Below, one piece after another: positions 23,565-34,779 of a stretch of DNA of 64,000 nucleotides. How positions within the stretch are numbered: the first letter of the stretch is position 1; every line of letters begins with the position of its first letter. Source of the stretch: Alviniconcha marisindica. Taxonomy: Eukaryota > Mollusca > Gastropoda > Provannidae. The notes below the pieces were generated by a model that saw nothing but the letters and a program-made list of their open reading frames with translations, was not told the origin of the DNA and did not search any database. The stretch lies in NCBI GenBank assembly GCA_018857735.1, contig JABMCL010002103.1, positions 1,292,001 to 1,356,000 on the forward strand. The letters run 5' to 3'. The position numbers and the translations under genes were made by a program.

Positions 23565-24161
23565 ACTGACTGCAGCAGAAACTGGGTACTGATATTATGA
23601 TATTACTGAGTTGGGATCAAAATATTGTGAGAAGAGGAAGGTTTTCAGTCTGGCTTTAAAAGACGAAAGGATTGAGAGGTGCCGTGACAAGACAGCTTTT
23701 TAAAATTATATGATCTGCCATGAAACATATCTTTTAAATAAGACGTTGCACCAACGTCACACTGATTTTCTCAGAGCCAAATAACAATCCACTCGCCCAA
23801 AGTTGCCTCCCATTTACTCCCGAAACATTCCGGACTCCCGCCTTTGATCCCCGCCTTGTAGTCGTCACGGTCAGTCCCCGCATCCCGGCCCAGCTTCAGC
23901 CGTTGTATTTTATTTATTTGCCTACTTGTTGATTGTGAGTCCGAATGGCCGTTGGAATGAATGTATCATGTAGAATGCAGAATGTAGAATGCCATATCTG
24001 TCGCTTCACACAATGTGTCTGTATTGTCAAATATTGTCAGGTGAGTCTCGGTGACCGGCCGTCTCACGTCTGCAGCGAAAGCAAAATCGTCCCGCACTCA
24101 GTTTGTCACTTCAGTATCGATGCCGGATAAGTTGTGTCTATGCTTTCCTGCTTTTTTTCCT

Positions 24162-24296
24162 GGTGACAGTGTCGCGATAGGTATATAATTTCCCTCTCCC
24201 CCCACCTCCATACCCCCTTCCCCCCCTTCTCGATCCCTGTCAGTCCCTAATAAGCCGCTTTCTGTGGACGTTAAGCACCATGTTTACTTACTTACT
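24162..24296 (+). mobile_element. tRNA-derived SINE, copy C (5'-truncated)
   Basis: Matches the second half of copies A and B, from GGTGACAGTGTCGCGATAGG to GACGTTAAGCACCATGTTTAC and TTAC repeats. It differs by a short insertion containing TGTCAGTCCC near 24234-24246. Confidence 0.8.
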
Positions 24297-24313
24297 ATTT
24301 ATAGCTGCCGGGA

Positions 24314-24500
24314 ATAGTTCAGGAGGTGTGAGAGTCGAGGTGGCCGTCCTGAGCTGTCCGTCCTAACGAACCTTCTGGTTTCCGTGGACGTAAAGAATTA
24401 CTGAACTGTGCTTCGGCATTGCGGTTCACAACTTGTCCCTAATATATCAACTCAGTGACATCTGAGGACCGTGCATTAAGCATCACTTCATCATCACCAT
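24314..24500 (+). mobile_element. Second SINE-like repeat, copy 1 (partner 60720-60902)
   Basis: Shares GTGAGAGTCGAGGTGG, CTGTCCGTCCTAACGA, CTTCTGGTTTCCGTGGACGT, GTGCTTCGGCATTG, CACAACTTGTCCCTAATAT, GACATCTGAGGAC and an ATC-repeat tail with the copy at 60.7 kb. A repeated body ending in a short-repeat tail suggests a SINE. The TTCCGTGGACGTAAAG block resembles the tail of the SINE A/B/C family. Confidence 0.75.
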
Positions 24501-25719
24501 AGCTGCCGGTATACCATCTCTAACTGAAATGTCCTAGTCAGTCAAGGACTACATCAAAGGACCTGAGCTTTCTCCGCCGGCAAATCATGGACTGGATGAC
24601 TGAGATTATATAACCTGCTGTAATTCTTCCGTTAACAACTGCCGCATCAGTCCACATTGCATCGGTCTCCAACTGAGACAGCCTGTCATTACTGAACGTT
24701 AGTGGGTTTTTTGTTTTGTTTCAGTCAGTGTTTGTTTTTGTGTGTTTGTTTGTTGCTGTTCAGTGTTGTAACCGAGTTGTTTCATTTATCACAGGTTCAG
24801 GTTAACGCCGGTAGTGTCAAAAACACATCATGTCACATTATCTCAACATTCCTAACGTGACATATCATAGTAATTATCATTGTATAATCAGTAACTGATA
24901 TATCTTTTGACGCTCAGTTCCAATGGTTTACTATCGTCAAAAGTGAAAACGTTACGAATTAGTCTTGCCAACTGAACAGCCGCGGCAGGGAGTTACTGAC
25001 TAGCGCTCGCCGCCGGATTGACAAGTCTAAGTAGTTGCGGCACTGAAACTGACACATAACATTGAAAGACCTTTTGATTGATTATCACTGAGTCTCCGCT
25101 CTCTTGAGCAGACTCACGGCTGCGCTCGCGGCATGTCACGGAGTCAGTGACGATTCTACACTCAGTGACTGAGTGACTAGCTTTTTATAGCGGCGTTTTT
25201 AAATATCCACCGAAGGTGGTGAAGTGTTGCTTAATGTGATGTCGTGACTATGAAGTGACATTAGTACGACAGCTGACATAGCGCGTTAAGCTCCGAAGCC
25301 ATTGAGTGGCGTACTTAAGCGCTGACATAGCTGGTGCCACATGGAACTGCTCATGTGCCGCCCGTACACGTAAGGTGTATGCGTGTTTAGCTGTAACCTG
25401 CCACCTGCACTTTTGGCAGAATGACCGGGATCTTCAAGTGCCCGCACTGCGGTAACCGGCCGTCTGGTAGTACAGCCACCGCGGCCCGGCTGCCCGCCGG
25501 GCTTGACCGACGAGTGCGGACACATGAGCCGTTAGTGCTGACCTGCCTTCTTCAGTAAGCTAACATATGCAGGCATGATGTCTCATTTATCTTAGCGCAG
25601 AATGAACAGTTACAGGTACAACATACGTGATCATTTACTGAGGACACGATTTGCAAAACATAAAATTCGTTTCATGAGATCATGCCTGTGCCATTCCAAC
25701 TTTTGCAACAAAGCAAGGA
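24501..25719. other. MIC10 upstream region
   Basis: No gene seen. Contains a complement-strand SINE tail fragment (about 25085-25155, related to 60632-60700) and many ACTG/CAGT tetramers. I do not see a convincing TATA box before MIC10; CATAAAAT near 25657 is the nearest A+T motif. Confidence 0.45.
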
Positions 25720-25732
25720 CAAGATGGCGGAC
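25720..25732 (+). promoter_or_regulatory. TISU-like start context / YY1 motif of MIC10
   Basis: CAAGATGGCGGA around the MIC10 ATG matches the TISU consensus SAASATGGCGGC at 11 of 12 positions. TISU is at once a YY1 transcription element and a start-codon context for mRNAs with very short 5' UTRs, and is typical of mitochondrial-function genes. This predicts a cap site within a few tens of bases upstream. Confidence 0.55.
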
Positions 25733-25802
25733 AACGTGAGGTCGGAGGACGTTCTTGGATTTAAATGGGATCGTTGCGTTTCTGATACCATGATCAAATT
25801 CG
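25724..25802 (+). CDS. MICOS10: MIC10 exon 1
   Basis: 26 codons plus one base, MADNVRSEDVLGFKWDRCVS to IKF. Donor TTCG|GTATGG. Confidence 0.92.
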
Positions 25803-28800
25803 GTATGGGCACGATAATTCTGTGACGTTTGCATTCTGTTTGGGTGTTATAAATTATAGTTACGCGTGCACGTAAACAAGAAAACAGTCAGAAGCACATG
25901 TGTCCGAGTACCGTGGCTCCGACGGGGTTGCCGGTTTGCGTCAGTCTTCATGAACTTTAGATTTCATCGTTGTTTCATTTTCTGTTTTCTTCTTTTTTTG
26001 TACTCTCTTATTCAGTGCTTTGACAATGAACAGATTTTACTAGGCGGTCAGAATGTTCGCTACCATACGCAGCAGTTGTATTACGGTAGCGCAGAACAAG
26101 AGCACTATTCTCGAAGGCCAAACACGACCGAATACATAGTGGTAACTACATGGATGGGTGGCCGTTAGCAGCGTTACGTGCTAGGCTTCGAGCCCGCCCC
26201 GAAATTTCTTCGGAGTCAAATTACGTGCAGACTTTACAACAGCAACAAAAAGTCCTTCGGATGAGACTGTGAAATGAGTGCCCCCGTGTGTATGCTCATG
26301 CAAAAAGATCACATACACACGTTAAACTAAAGATCCTCTGGTCCATGTCACTTGTCAGAGTTCAGGGGATTATGGAACGGCCAAAGTACGCAAAAGTGTG
26401 AGAATCCTCAAAATATTAAGTTGGATACTATACAGTATTGGATTACAGAAACACCAAAGTACGCAAGTGTGAAAATCCTCAAAATATGAAGTTGGATACT
26501 ATACAGTACACAGATGACAGATGAAGAAGAGAGCATTATAAAGTTGGCTGCTAAAAATAGCGAAACAAAGAACATTCTTCCAGTTCTGCTGGTTCAATTT
26601 TTTTTAAATGCTTTTAATTTAATAATGGATACTCACCGAGTTAGAGCACCTAACCTGCACAGGCCCTAAATGGCCTAAGTGCTTACACATTCTTTATATA
26701 CATATTGTCAAAATCCAACACATAGAACACGAACACACACCCACATGCAAAATCAACTAATGAACTATTGAGTGTATCTTCTATTTTCTAAAGATGAATT
26801 GATTGCAGATCAAATGTGGGATGCTGCCCAAACTACTGGGATTACCACAATACACTGAAGAAGAAGAGCTGTCAACTCTGTGCTTTGAGGGGGGGGGTGG
26901 GGGGTGAGAGCATCTGTTTTAATTTTGTAGCATGCTATATGCAGTATACAAATGTAAACACTTAAAGCTTAAACATTTAAAGTAGACCTTTCTGTTTAGT
27001 ATTATTTTACTAAAGTAGGCTACCCATTTCTGGTTTCTGTCTGAATCTGAATCACTAGTGGTAGCCAAAGAAAATGGAGAGTTGTCCAAGTCAAACTCAA
27101 AGTGTGATTTTGTGTGTGTGTGTGTGTGTGTGCATGCGCTGCATGTTTGTGTGCACCTGAGCGCATGTGTTTCTCTCTGTGTATGTCTTTCTCTTTGTGT
27201 TAAATCAGTTATTTGATGTATGGAGTTCTTATTCTGTATACATGTATACAGTACAGTGTCCAACTTCATCATTTTGAAGACTGACACTAGTGGCAGTGTC
27301 CAGTGACACTTTTAGAGTATGCTGGTTTATTTTGGTGTTTTCATAATTCACCAATCTCTGTCATGAACTATGTCCAGGGGTCACAAATCCACAGGAAAAA
27401 ACACACATTTTTAACACCAAATAGACCCCTCTCACACAATTGCTCAAGCAAAAAAGGCCAGACATCTGGGTAACAGAACTGAATGTTTTAATTAAAAGCT
27501 TTATGCAGTCTCTCTCTTGCCCAGTCTCTGTCTCTCTGATTTCTGAGTGTGAAGTATGTTGTTAGAACATACTAGTTCTGACAGCTGCCAGGCCACAATG
27601 GGTGACATTGAACAAGGTCAGTGATACTGATAGTTCAGTGCCTGGATCAATTTCCAACAAAATGACTACTTTCCCAACATTCATTTGCATGCGGGACCAG
27701 GGGTCTCACTCACTGCAAAGTTTTGCATAAATATTGCTTTTTTCAGATGCCATATATGCATTTTATTTTTAGCCACATCATTGCATCACTGTATGCAAAA
27801 TGATTTTAACACCAGTTCAAGCTAGGGCTCTATGCTGGCTGCCGCGCCACTGAACACTACTTGCAAACTAAATGTTATCTCTGTCACGGCCCTACACTCC
27901 TCTCCAGCATGCACTGCAAGTCCAATCAGTGAAGGATGGAATCTGGATGACAAGAAAATAACACATAGCTACCATAATTTTAGGACTTTACAGCGACACT
28001 TTGCCCCCCTGAAATCTGATCCAAGCACCTTATAGTTGGTAGCACCCTGCCTGTGAATAAAAAGGGCGTACTTCTGTTAAAAACAAAAATAATTAATATG
28101 AAACCGAATCTCGATGAACCCATATCTGGAAGAAGAATTGGTCTGTATCAGACTGAACAGAAGTCATATACCTTGCCAAACTGACCAGTGATCAACTAGC
28201 CAAGTGCAGGAGTGTTCTTAAAAAATTGCTGTCACTTGACTTAGTGCCAGTGTGTATCATCACCTTTAGTTGTACACATCATTTTCAAGACACTGTGTTT
28301 ACTGTACGCAAGTTCTAAAAAGTGATTGCAGCCTCTGATATCAGGATATATTACAATATGATCTTTAAGTTTTAACATTAATATAACATGAATTGTGATC
28401 TTCTTCTTTTTTTGCAAGTGCATGTACACATGGGGACAACAATTTAAATAATAGTCTCTGAAGGACTTTTTGTAGTGTCTGCACAGAAGGGTGGGTGCAT
28501 AAACCTAGAACATAAGTATTAACTGGGGTCATAACAGTCACCCAATCATGTGTAATGTTTGGCTTTTGGGATAACAACAGGAGCACTTGCTCTGCACCAC
28601 CAACTGTAGTGAGTTTTCTGTAGCCTACCAGTTATGCTTTGATGAGGACAGATCAGGTAACATTCTCTGTCAAATATTTCACTGCAAAAAGGCAAGCTTC
28701 ATCGAGTGGAATTACAGTTTACCAGTTTCGGGAGGTTCTGCAAGTGTGACCTAATGATGAGTTAGTCTGTTGAAATTTGTAGACAGAAAACATTATCTAC

Positions 28801-31800
28801 ACACACACACTCATTTTAATTTTTCTTATGCTGCATTATCTTTCTGGAACACTCCAATCTGTTAATATCAGGTAATCTAATGCCCTCTGATCCTTCAGAT
28901 CATAACTTAACACTGATCTATTCACAGCAACTTCAAGTTTTCATACTGATCATCTGATGTGTGTTTATGCATTGTTGATGCTGATGGCCTGTCTTTCAGT
29001 GTGCAATTAAAAACAATTGATCAATTACGACCTAGTTTCGGTGTTGTTGTTTTCTTGTAACTAATGGGCGATGTGCTCACATAAAAGAATGCATGTTTAT
29101 TATTAACATTTGTATTAACATGTCAGTAATAATTCCTGTTACAGCTGATGCTGTGATACTATTTTGATTATCATTATCATTATGATCAGTACTAAAACTA
29201 GTATAAAAAAAATGACACCCAAGTATCCATGGATAAGTTCTAGGTACTCAGCTACTTACTGGTTTCAGTACTTCGTAATTAGATGAAGGAGGGGGAATAG
29301 GGACCTAAATATATTTTGAATTAATTATACTTATATTTGGGGGGAAATGACTTTGCTGTCATGTTTTTCAGCAAGCGGCCTTGGCCTGGGGATTGTATTC
29401 TCAGTCGTCTTTTTTCGCAGTAAGTACTATACCGTGTTATTAACTTACATATTATCATATATATATAGATATAGATATATATAGATATATGTATAATACA
29501 GTTATGTGGTGTACTGTGTAATGCATTACTAATTAATAAATACAGAGGTCTGAGACTAGTTAGAGTGCCCATCTCTCAGCTAAGCCCTGGCTTGGCTTAG
29601 GTCATATTCATGCAACAAATAAAGAAGAAGCAATACGTGGAGGCTAATACAGTAATAGCAGTACAAGTAATACTAATAGTAAATTGTAACATATTGGAAC
29701 ATTTTTTTTCTTCACATTTCAGTTTCATGTTGGTAGTAGTTTAGTATAATAGTAAGTACTGTATTTACCTAAGTTTTTCAGAAGTCTTTTTTCAGTGTTT
29801 CTGAACTTAGTTTTGTTTGTTTGTTTTTTAATGAAAAATAAAAGACTAAAACTGATCTTTCCATTAAACAAGTCAGGCTGATGTCTGAAAATTAAGGATG
29901 ATCAAAACAAAGTGAAAAATAGATGGACACATAATAAAATTAATATGCAAAGGCAACTGATATTGTATTTTATAGCGATAAGGGGGAGTATAATCTTTTT
30001 TTTATAAACCTGCAAATTACATAGCTTTGCCCAGTTTGTGGGGAAGGGTAGTTTTTGTTGTTTCATTATATAACTTTATAAGAAATAAACTAAGTTTAAC
30101 TTAAAGGCTATTATTAGTTATATATATATATGTCAAAGTTGCTTTGTAAAGTACCTAGCAACCACATTGACAAGACATTGTTGAGACATCACAAATTTTG
30201 TTTTCTTAAAATTAATGCTCCCGATAGAAATTTTAAGTGAGGGTCACAATGACCCACAGCCTAAACTGGGGGTCACAACACTGAGGTAGCCTATATTTGA
30301 ATATTCAGAAGCAACCATTTTTGTATTAAAAACATCACACCGCAAATGCTCCATCATTACTATCTTTACGTTTTCAGTCATTTAGTACATAGTATGATAC
30401 ATAAGAAAGAAAAAAGAAAGAAAACTTTGGCTTTTCCCCCCAGTCCTTTCAATTTGAGTTATTTTAGAAGTTCATATTCTTTCAAATACATAACAGAAGA
30501 AAAAAATCTGGCAATGGTGGAAGATCACCCCCCCCCCCCCCCCCCCCCCCACCTCCCCTTTATATTTTTACCACTTGAACAAGGACAAAATCTAGTCACA
30601 GGAAAAGAGTTAGTGTCAACCCTAAACAATATTTTATGACCCATGCATGTGTTTGCTTTCAGGACGACCATGGCCGGTAGCATTTGGAGCAGGTGCAGGT
30701 CTTGGTATGGGTTATGCCAACTGCCAGCATGACTTTCAGAATCCATATCTGCTTCACGGACAGAGGATAAAGGTTTGTTGGAAGCTGGTCAAATTCTACC
30801 AAAATTTGCCTGCTGTCGTCAGGATCTGTGCTAGCTTTTTTAATTAATACTTTATTGGAGGTGAATTTTGTCCTGGAGCAGTAAATTAAAAGGCTGTCTG
30901 TCAGATACTAGTGGTAGGCAAGTAAGACTATCCAACACTCCTTCCCCCCCTGCCTCCCCACCCTAGGTCTTGTGCTGCTATCACAGCACTGTGACTAGCC
31001 TCTAGATGCAAGTGTAAACTGATGTCACTTAATACTGTCTAGGCACAGCAGGATCATGACTGCCATCAGTTTATAATGTGCCATCAGTTCACAATGTGCC
31101 ATCAGAAATCTGCCATCAGTTCATAATGTTGATATTTCACTGTTTTGACAAAAATCAGGACCAATAAACTGAGTAAAGTCAGTAATTTCCATAGCCGTTT
31201 GTACAAATACTGGTTGCTGAAAATGTTATCAGAAACGCTGTGTCATGGAACAGAATAGGAATATTTTTTGCAGTTGGAATGATTGAAATGAATGGCAAGC
31301 TTTTATTTTGATCTGTCAGTGTGCTGGACAGGGATCAGATTACTTACTCATAGGGGCACTTTGACCTTCCACTCATGATTGACAGTGTCAGGCAGTTCTA
31401 AAAAAATTAATTGAAAAATGCAGCAAATACATGTGATGGTGTGTTCTTTGCCTGTGCAGAAACCTAAATGTAGCCCTTTTTCTTGAACATGACGTAACTT
31501 TGTAAGTCATAGCTCTCAAACCTTGTGGTTTTGTTGTGAGCGCTACAACTACAAGATCTTCCTACTTTTTAGTAACCTTGACCTTGTTTAAGGTCATTAT
31601 GTCAACATCAAAAATATCAAACTCAAAATGTTTTCTTCTCTAAGTTATTATCTGATCAAGTTCAAACTTTGTAGGTCAGTGATGCGTCATGAGTAATAAA
31701 TGGTTTTAGAGGGAGAGTGCAGCACATGCCAGTTGAACATTTACATTTCATGTTTTTTTATGCATCGTCTTTTGTCATCCATCAGGATGACAGCTTCTAG

Positions 31801-32785
31801 AATGTTTGGTCATCTTCCGGGCACATTTTATCCATCATAGATGAAACCTGTTTGGTGAATAGTACTTCTGTGCAGGTTTAGTAATAGATTCGAACGCTTT
31901 ACCCTCTCCAGAAAGCAGCCCTTACTGCTTGAGGAAAGGGAGAAAAATTGAGTTGTTTAACACTAGTAACCCAAGAAAAGATAACTCTTGGCTTTAAATT
32001 ACTTCATTTTGCTGCAGCCAGAATTTGTGAAATTTGACAGTGATTGTTTTTAAGAAATAAAACTATACTGGTCACACTGTGCTGTTATTAGTATTGAACT
32101 ATTACTGGTTGTGAGAAAGATGGTTGCTGGTAATGGATGTGGCACGTTGCATATATAATATACATAAAGAAATCACTTTGACAGAAATCACTGGATTGGA
32201 GCACGGTTCAGTGAACATGAAACCACCTGCCGTGAAGCAGTATTTGTTCTTCAAACAGTTCCATTCATCACCCCAGTTTCATTCTTTCTTGTTCAAAAAG
32301 CAGTCATATTGGAAGAAGAAAAAGGTAGATTCAGAATGTGTCTAAGCAGGGAGTCGTCCACTACCAACACCAATATATATAAACCCCTTGCAACCTCTGG
32401 ACTAACCCTTTTTTTTTCCCTTTTTTGTTTAGTTCTGTATGTTTTGTTTATTTGTTTTTTTAGATCTGAGTGACATGTTGACTGAATTTGCCTGAACTTT
32501 GACAAGTGGGTGTGGGTAATATACCAGAACCCCAGATGTGTAAAACGGCACCTTAATGGGAACCATCCTTCTTTTGAGCTCACTTTTCTGAAAAAAGGCA
32601 ACATTTTGCCTTTACCTGTGAACCGCTAACCAAGAACCAGCCCTCTCTGAAGACTACTTTGCCTGACTTTTAAGGTGTTCATGTTACTGGTGTGTTTGTG
32701 TGTGATATTACTGTGATGCTTCAATGTTGCACATTTTGTGTGTGTCCGTATGCTGCAGGTGACAGACAAAGCGGCAACCAAGTAA
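25724..32785 (+). CDS. MICOS10: MICOS complex subunit MIC10 (MINOS1), complete, 4 exons
   Basis: Joining 25724-25802, 29372-29419, 30663-30772 and 32759-32785 gives an 87-residue protein with all introns GT-AG and consistent phases (1, 1, 0). MIC10 is a small inner-mitochondrial-membrane protein whose oligomers bend the membrane at crista junctions. Its hallmarks are here: KWDRCVSDT near residue 14 (KWDRCLAD in vertebrates), a first glycine-rich helix with GLGLG (29-33), a positively charged RRRPWP loop (42-47), a second helix with GAGAGLGMG (51-59), then YANCQHDFQNPYLLHG. The GxGxGxG motifs are those needed for oligomerisation. The vertebrate protein is 78 residues; this one has slightly longer ends. 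No separate presequence is expected. Identification is secure. Confidence 0.96.
26376..26512. repeat. Tandem duplication of about 75 bp
   Basis: CCAAAGTACGCAA, GTGTGA, AATCCTCAAAATAT and AGTTGGATACTATACAGTA appear twice in order, in MIC10 intron 1. Confidence 0.9.
27540..28360 (+). repeat. Dispersed repeat, copy 2 (partner at 11.04-11.74 kb)
   Basis: Shares GACAGCTGCCAGGCCACAAT, GGGTGACATTGAA, ACTACTTTCCCAAC and TACTGTACGCAAGTTCTAAA with the eIF5A intron copy. Internal sequence has diverged or been replaced. Lies in MIC10 intron 1, which otherwise holds no recognisable gene. Confidence 0.6.
29372..29419 (+). CDS. MICOS10: MIC10 exon 2 (first membrane helix)
   Basis: 48 nt between TTTTTCAG and CGCA|GTAAGT; encodes ASGLGLGIVFSVVFFR. 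Too short for ORF finders but required by frame and homology. Confidence 0.9.
30232..30500 (+). repeat. Dispersed repeat, copy 1 (partner at 52.39-52.64 kb)
   Basis: Shares TTTTAAGTGAGG, AAACTGGGGGTCACAACACT, CATCATTACTATCTT, CAGTCCTTTCAATTTGAGT and ATAACAGAAGAAAA with YBX intron 7, in the same plus-strand orientation. Sits directly before the poly-C tract and MIC10 exon 3. Confidence 0.8.
30530..30550. repeat. Poly-C run
   Basis: About 21 consecutive C, some 110 bp upstream of MIC10 exon 3. Confidence 0.95.
30663..30772 (+). CDS. MICOS10: MIC10 exon 3 (second membrane helix and conserved tail)
   Basis: 110 nt between TTGCTTTCAG and AAG|GTTTGT; encodes RRPWPVAFGAGAGLGMG, then NCQHDFQNPYLLHGQRIK. 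Confidence 0.95.
30773..32758 (+). other. MICOS10: MIC10 intron 3
   Basis: Contains a small tandem repeat of TGCCATCAGTT units (about 31070-31130) and a segment with TGACCT-N6-AGGTCA at about 31569-31590. No exon-like sequence beyond the flanking ones. Confidence 0.6.
32759..32785 (+). CDS. MICOS10: MIC10 exon 4 (last eight codons and stop)
   Basis: GTGACAGAC to AAG TAA after acceptor TATGCTGCAG; encodes VTDKAATK. Length and charge fit the variable MIC10 C-terminus. Confidence 0.85.
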   Translation: MTDKAATK

Positions 32786-33367
32786 AAAGAATCACCCCAC
32801 GTCACCTGATGCCTGCTTTGTGAGGGATGAGATTGTGATACAGATGTCATTCATCATTTTACCTTAGTGAGCAATTGTCCTCACCATGCTTCATCAAACC
32901 CCAGAAAACGGCATTTTCCTTACATTTCGGTTTCAGCCAATGTCTGTCTTACAAGGTTTGAAGCTGCAAAACCATCACCATCACTGGTTTATTAGTCAAA
33001 ACAGAACCTGTGTGACAAGCTGACGGCTCATCTGTCTTAATTTTTTCTTCTTTTTTTGGTCTAGTTTTCAGCTCCAAAAATGGTAACCTTGTTGACGTGA
33101 ACAGTATGTAAAGGAAGATTCATCCTGTAGAAAGATACAGCAATGGTGCATATGGCATAACCGCTGGCGACAGTTTGTAAGAAGACAGTTTGCTCTCATA
33201 TATTACATAAATAGGGTTTAGCCATTGTAGAAAGTGTTTGTCTAATTGGTTTTGAGTTGAATGTGTGTGCGAGATGTAAAAATGTGGTAAAGTGTACATT
33301 TTGTAAACGTTACTATTTGCTGTGTTGCGATATCACAGAGTATCAATCTTAACTGAATTCTTGAGTG

Positions 33368-33373
33368 AATAAA
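33368..33373 (+). terminator. MICOS10: Poly(A) signal of MIC10
   Basis: AATAAA about 580 bases after the stop codon, followed by a GT-rich stretch (ACATGTGTTGTTGCTG) suitable as a downstream element. Confidence 0.65.
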
Positions 33374-33812
33374 ATGATTAAGATTGAACTTAAAGGTTTT
33401 ACATGTGTTGTTGCTGTTTTATTGTTCGGTTTTCACAGTTCGGCCATGACATCATCCATCAAGATTGAGGCGGTTTGTTGCAGTAGGTTCATAAATGGCT
33501 AATAAAGCCAGCCTGTGGCTATGATGGTGTGTTGTTACCAATCTGATTCCCTTTGGTGGAGGTCTTGGTTAGATTTCACCCTAATATGTCATGTGTGGTT
33601 GACATGACATGATGTTGAGTAAAACAGATTTTTTTTGTTATCACATGATGTTGAGTAAAACAGAAGCGAAGAAACTGGTTATTAATCAGTCACTGTTCAT
33701 ATTAAATTTTGCTACCCTTGAGGAAAGCCTGGGAGATCTTAAAGTACTTTTTCTGGCTGCTAAGCATAATCTCAAAATGGTTTTGATCAAAGACAAAGAC
33801 AATCTCTGTCAG

Positions 33813-33885
<73 letters not shown>
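33813..33885. repeat. (CT)n microsatellite
   Basis: Interrupted once by TCTTCTC. Confidence 0.97.
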
Positions 33886-33887
<2 letters not shown>

Positions 33888-34035
33888 CCCCCACCTCCTC
33901 CCTTTTATTGAAAGTCTATTCACATAAGTGTTACCATACTGATCTTTGATCTTACAATTATGAAAATAGCAGCATACGTCAGCGAGTTACCCCAAAACAA
34001 TAACAAACCTCAAGATTTTTTGATTTTTTATATAT

Positions 34036-34199
34036 GGGGTATGGATGTATTAGTATTTGCACATACATGTGGTCCTGCATGCATGAGATATAGATTGGGT
34101 GAAATTAACTAGAGAGAGAGAGAAAGTTAATTTCACCTGATCTATATCTCATGCATGCAGGATCACATGTATGTGCAAATACTAATACATCCATACCCC
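34036..34199. repeat. Near-perfect palindrome: 75-bp arms, 14-nt loop
   Basis: Left arm 34036-34110 (GGGGTATGGATGTATTAG onward) and right arm 34125-34199 are reverse complements at 72 of 75 positions; the loop is AGAGAGAGAGAGAA. The three mismatches pair as G-U in a plus-strand RNA. It lies between MIC10 and the membrane-protein gene. It could be a foldback MITE, a long-hairpin RNA source, or a recent inverted duplication. Confidence 0.95.
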
Positions 34200-34383
34200 C
34201 TAAATGCTGGGTACTCGAACAATGATATACTCAAAAGACTGTATAGAAACTCTCACATACATTTTGGCACACCTGATTTAGCTATCACACATACTTTCAG
34301 TCCACCCACCCCTAGACATGCTCTCATATATATATATGCTCTCGCACATAATATACATAATGCCCACCCCAACTCAGAAAAAA

Positions 34384-34488
<105 letters not shown>

Positions 34489-34779
34489 ATTATAAACAGA
34501 GTAGTAGATGTTTGCTCCTGAGGAACAGAAGTGACATAGATTCTCAACCCAACACTAGGAGCATACTACTGCCTAGTTTGCAGTCCTGGTTCACAACTAC
34601 TTTCATTCTGTCTCAGCACCTTGCATTGTATTCTCATGTTGGGAAACAGCTCCCTGGCTATAGCTTCTAGCCAGGCTGCACAGAACAGGGCCATTTGCTT
34701 CACTGCCAGAAGTCACAGGTGAAAATATATCATGAAAAACAGTCTCTAGACAATTCTTACTCTTCCTTCTGTCAACACT

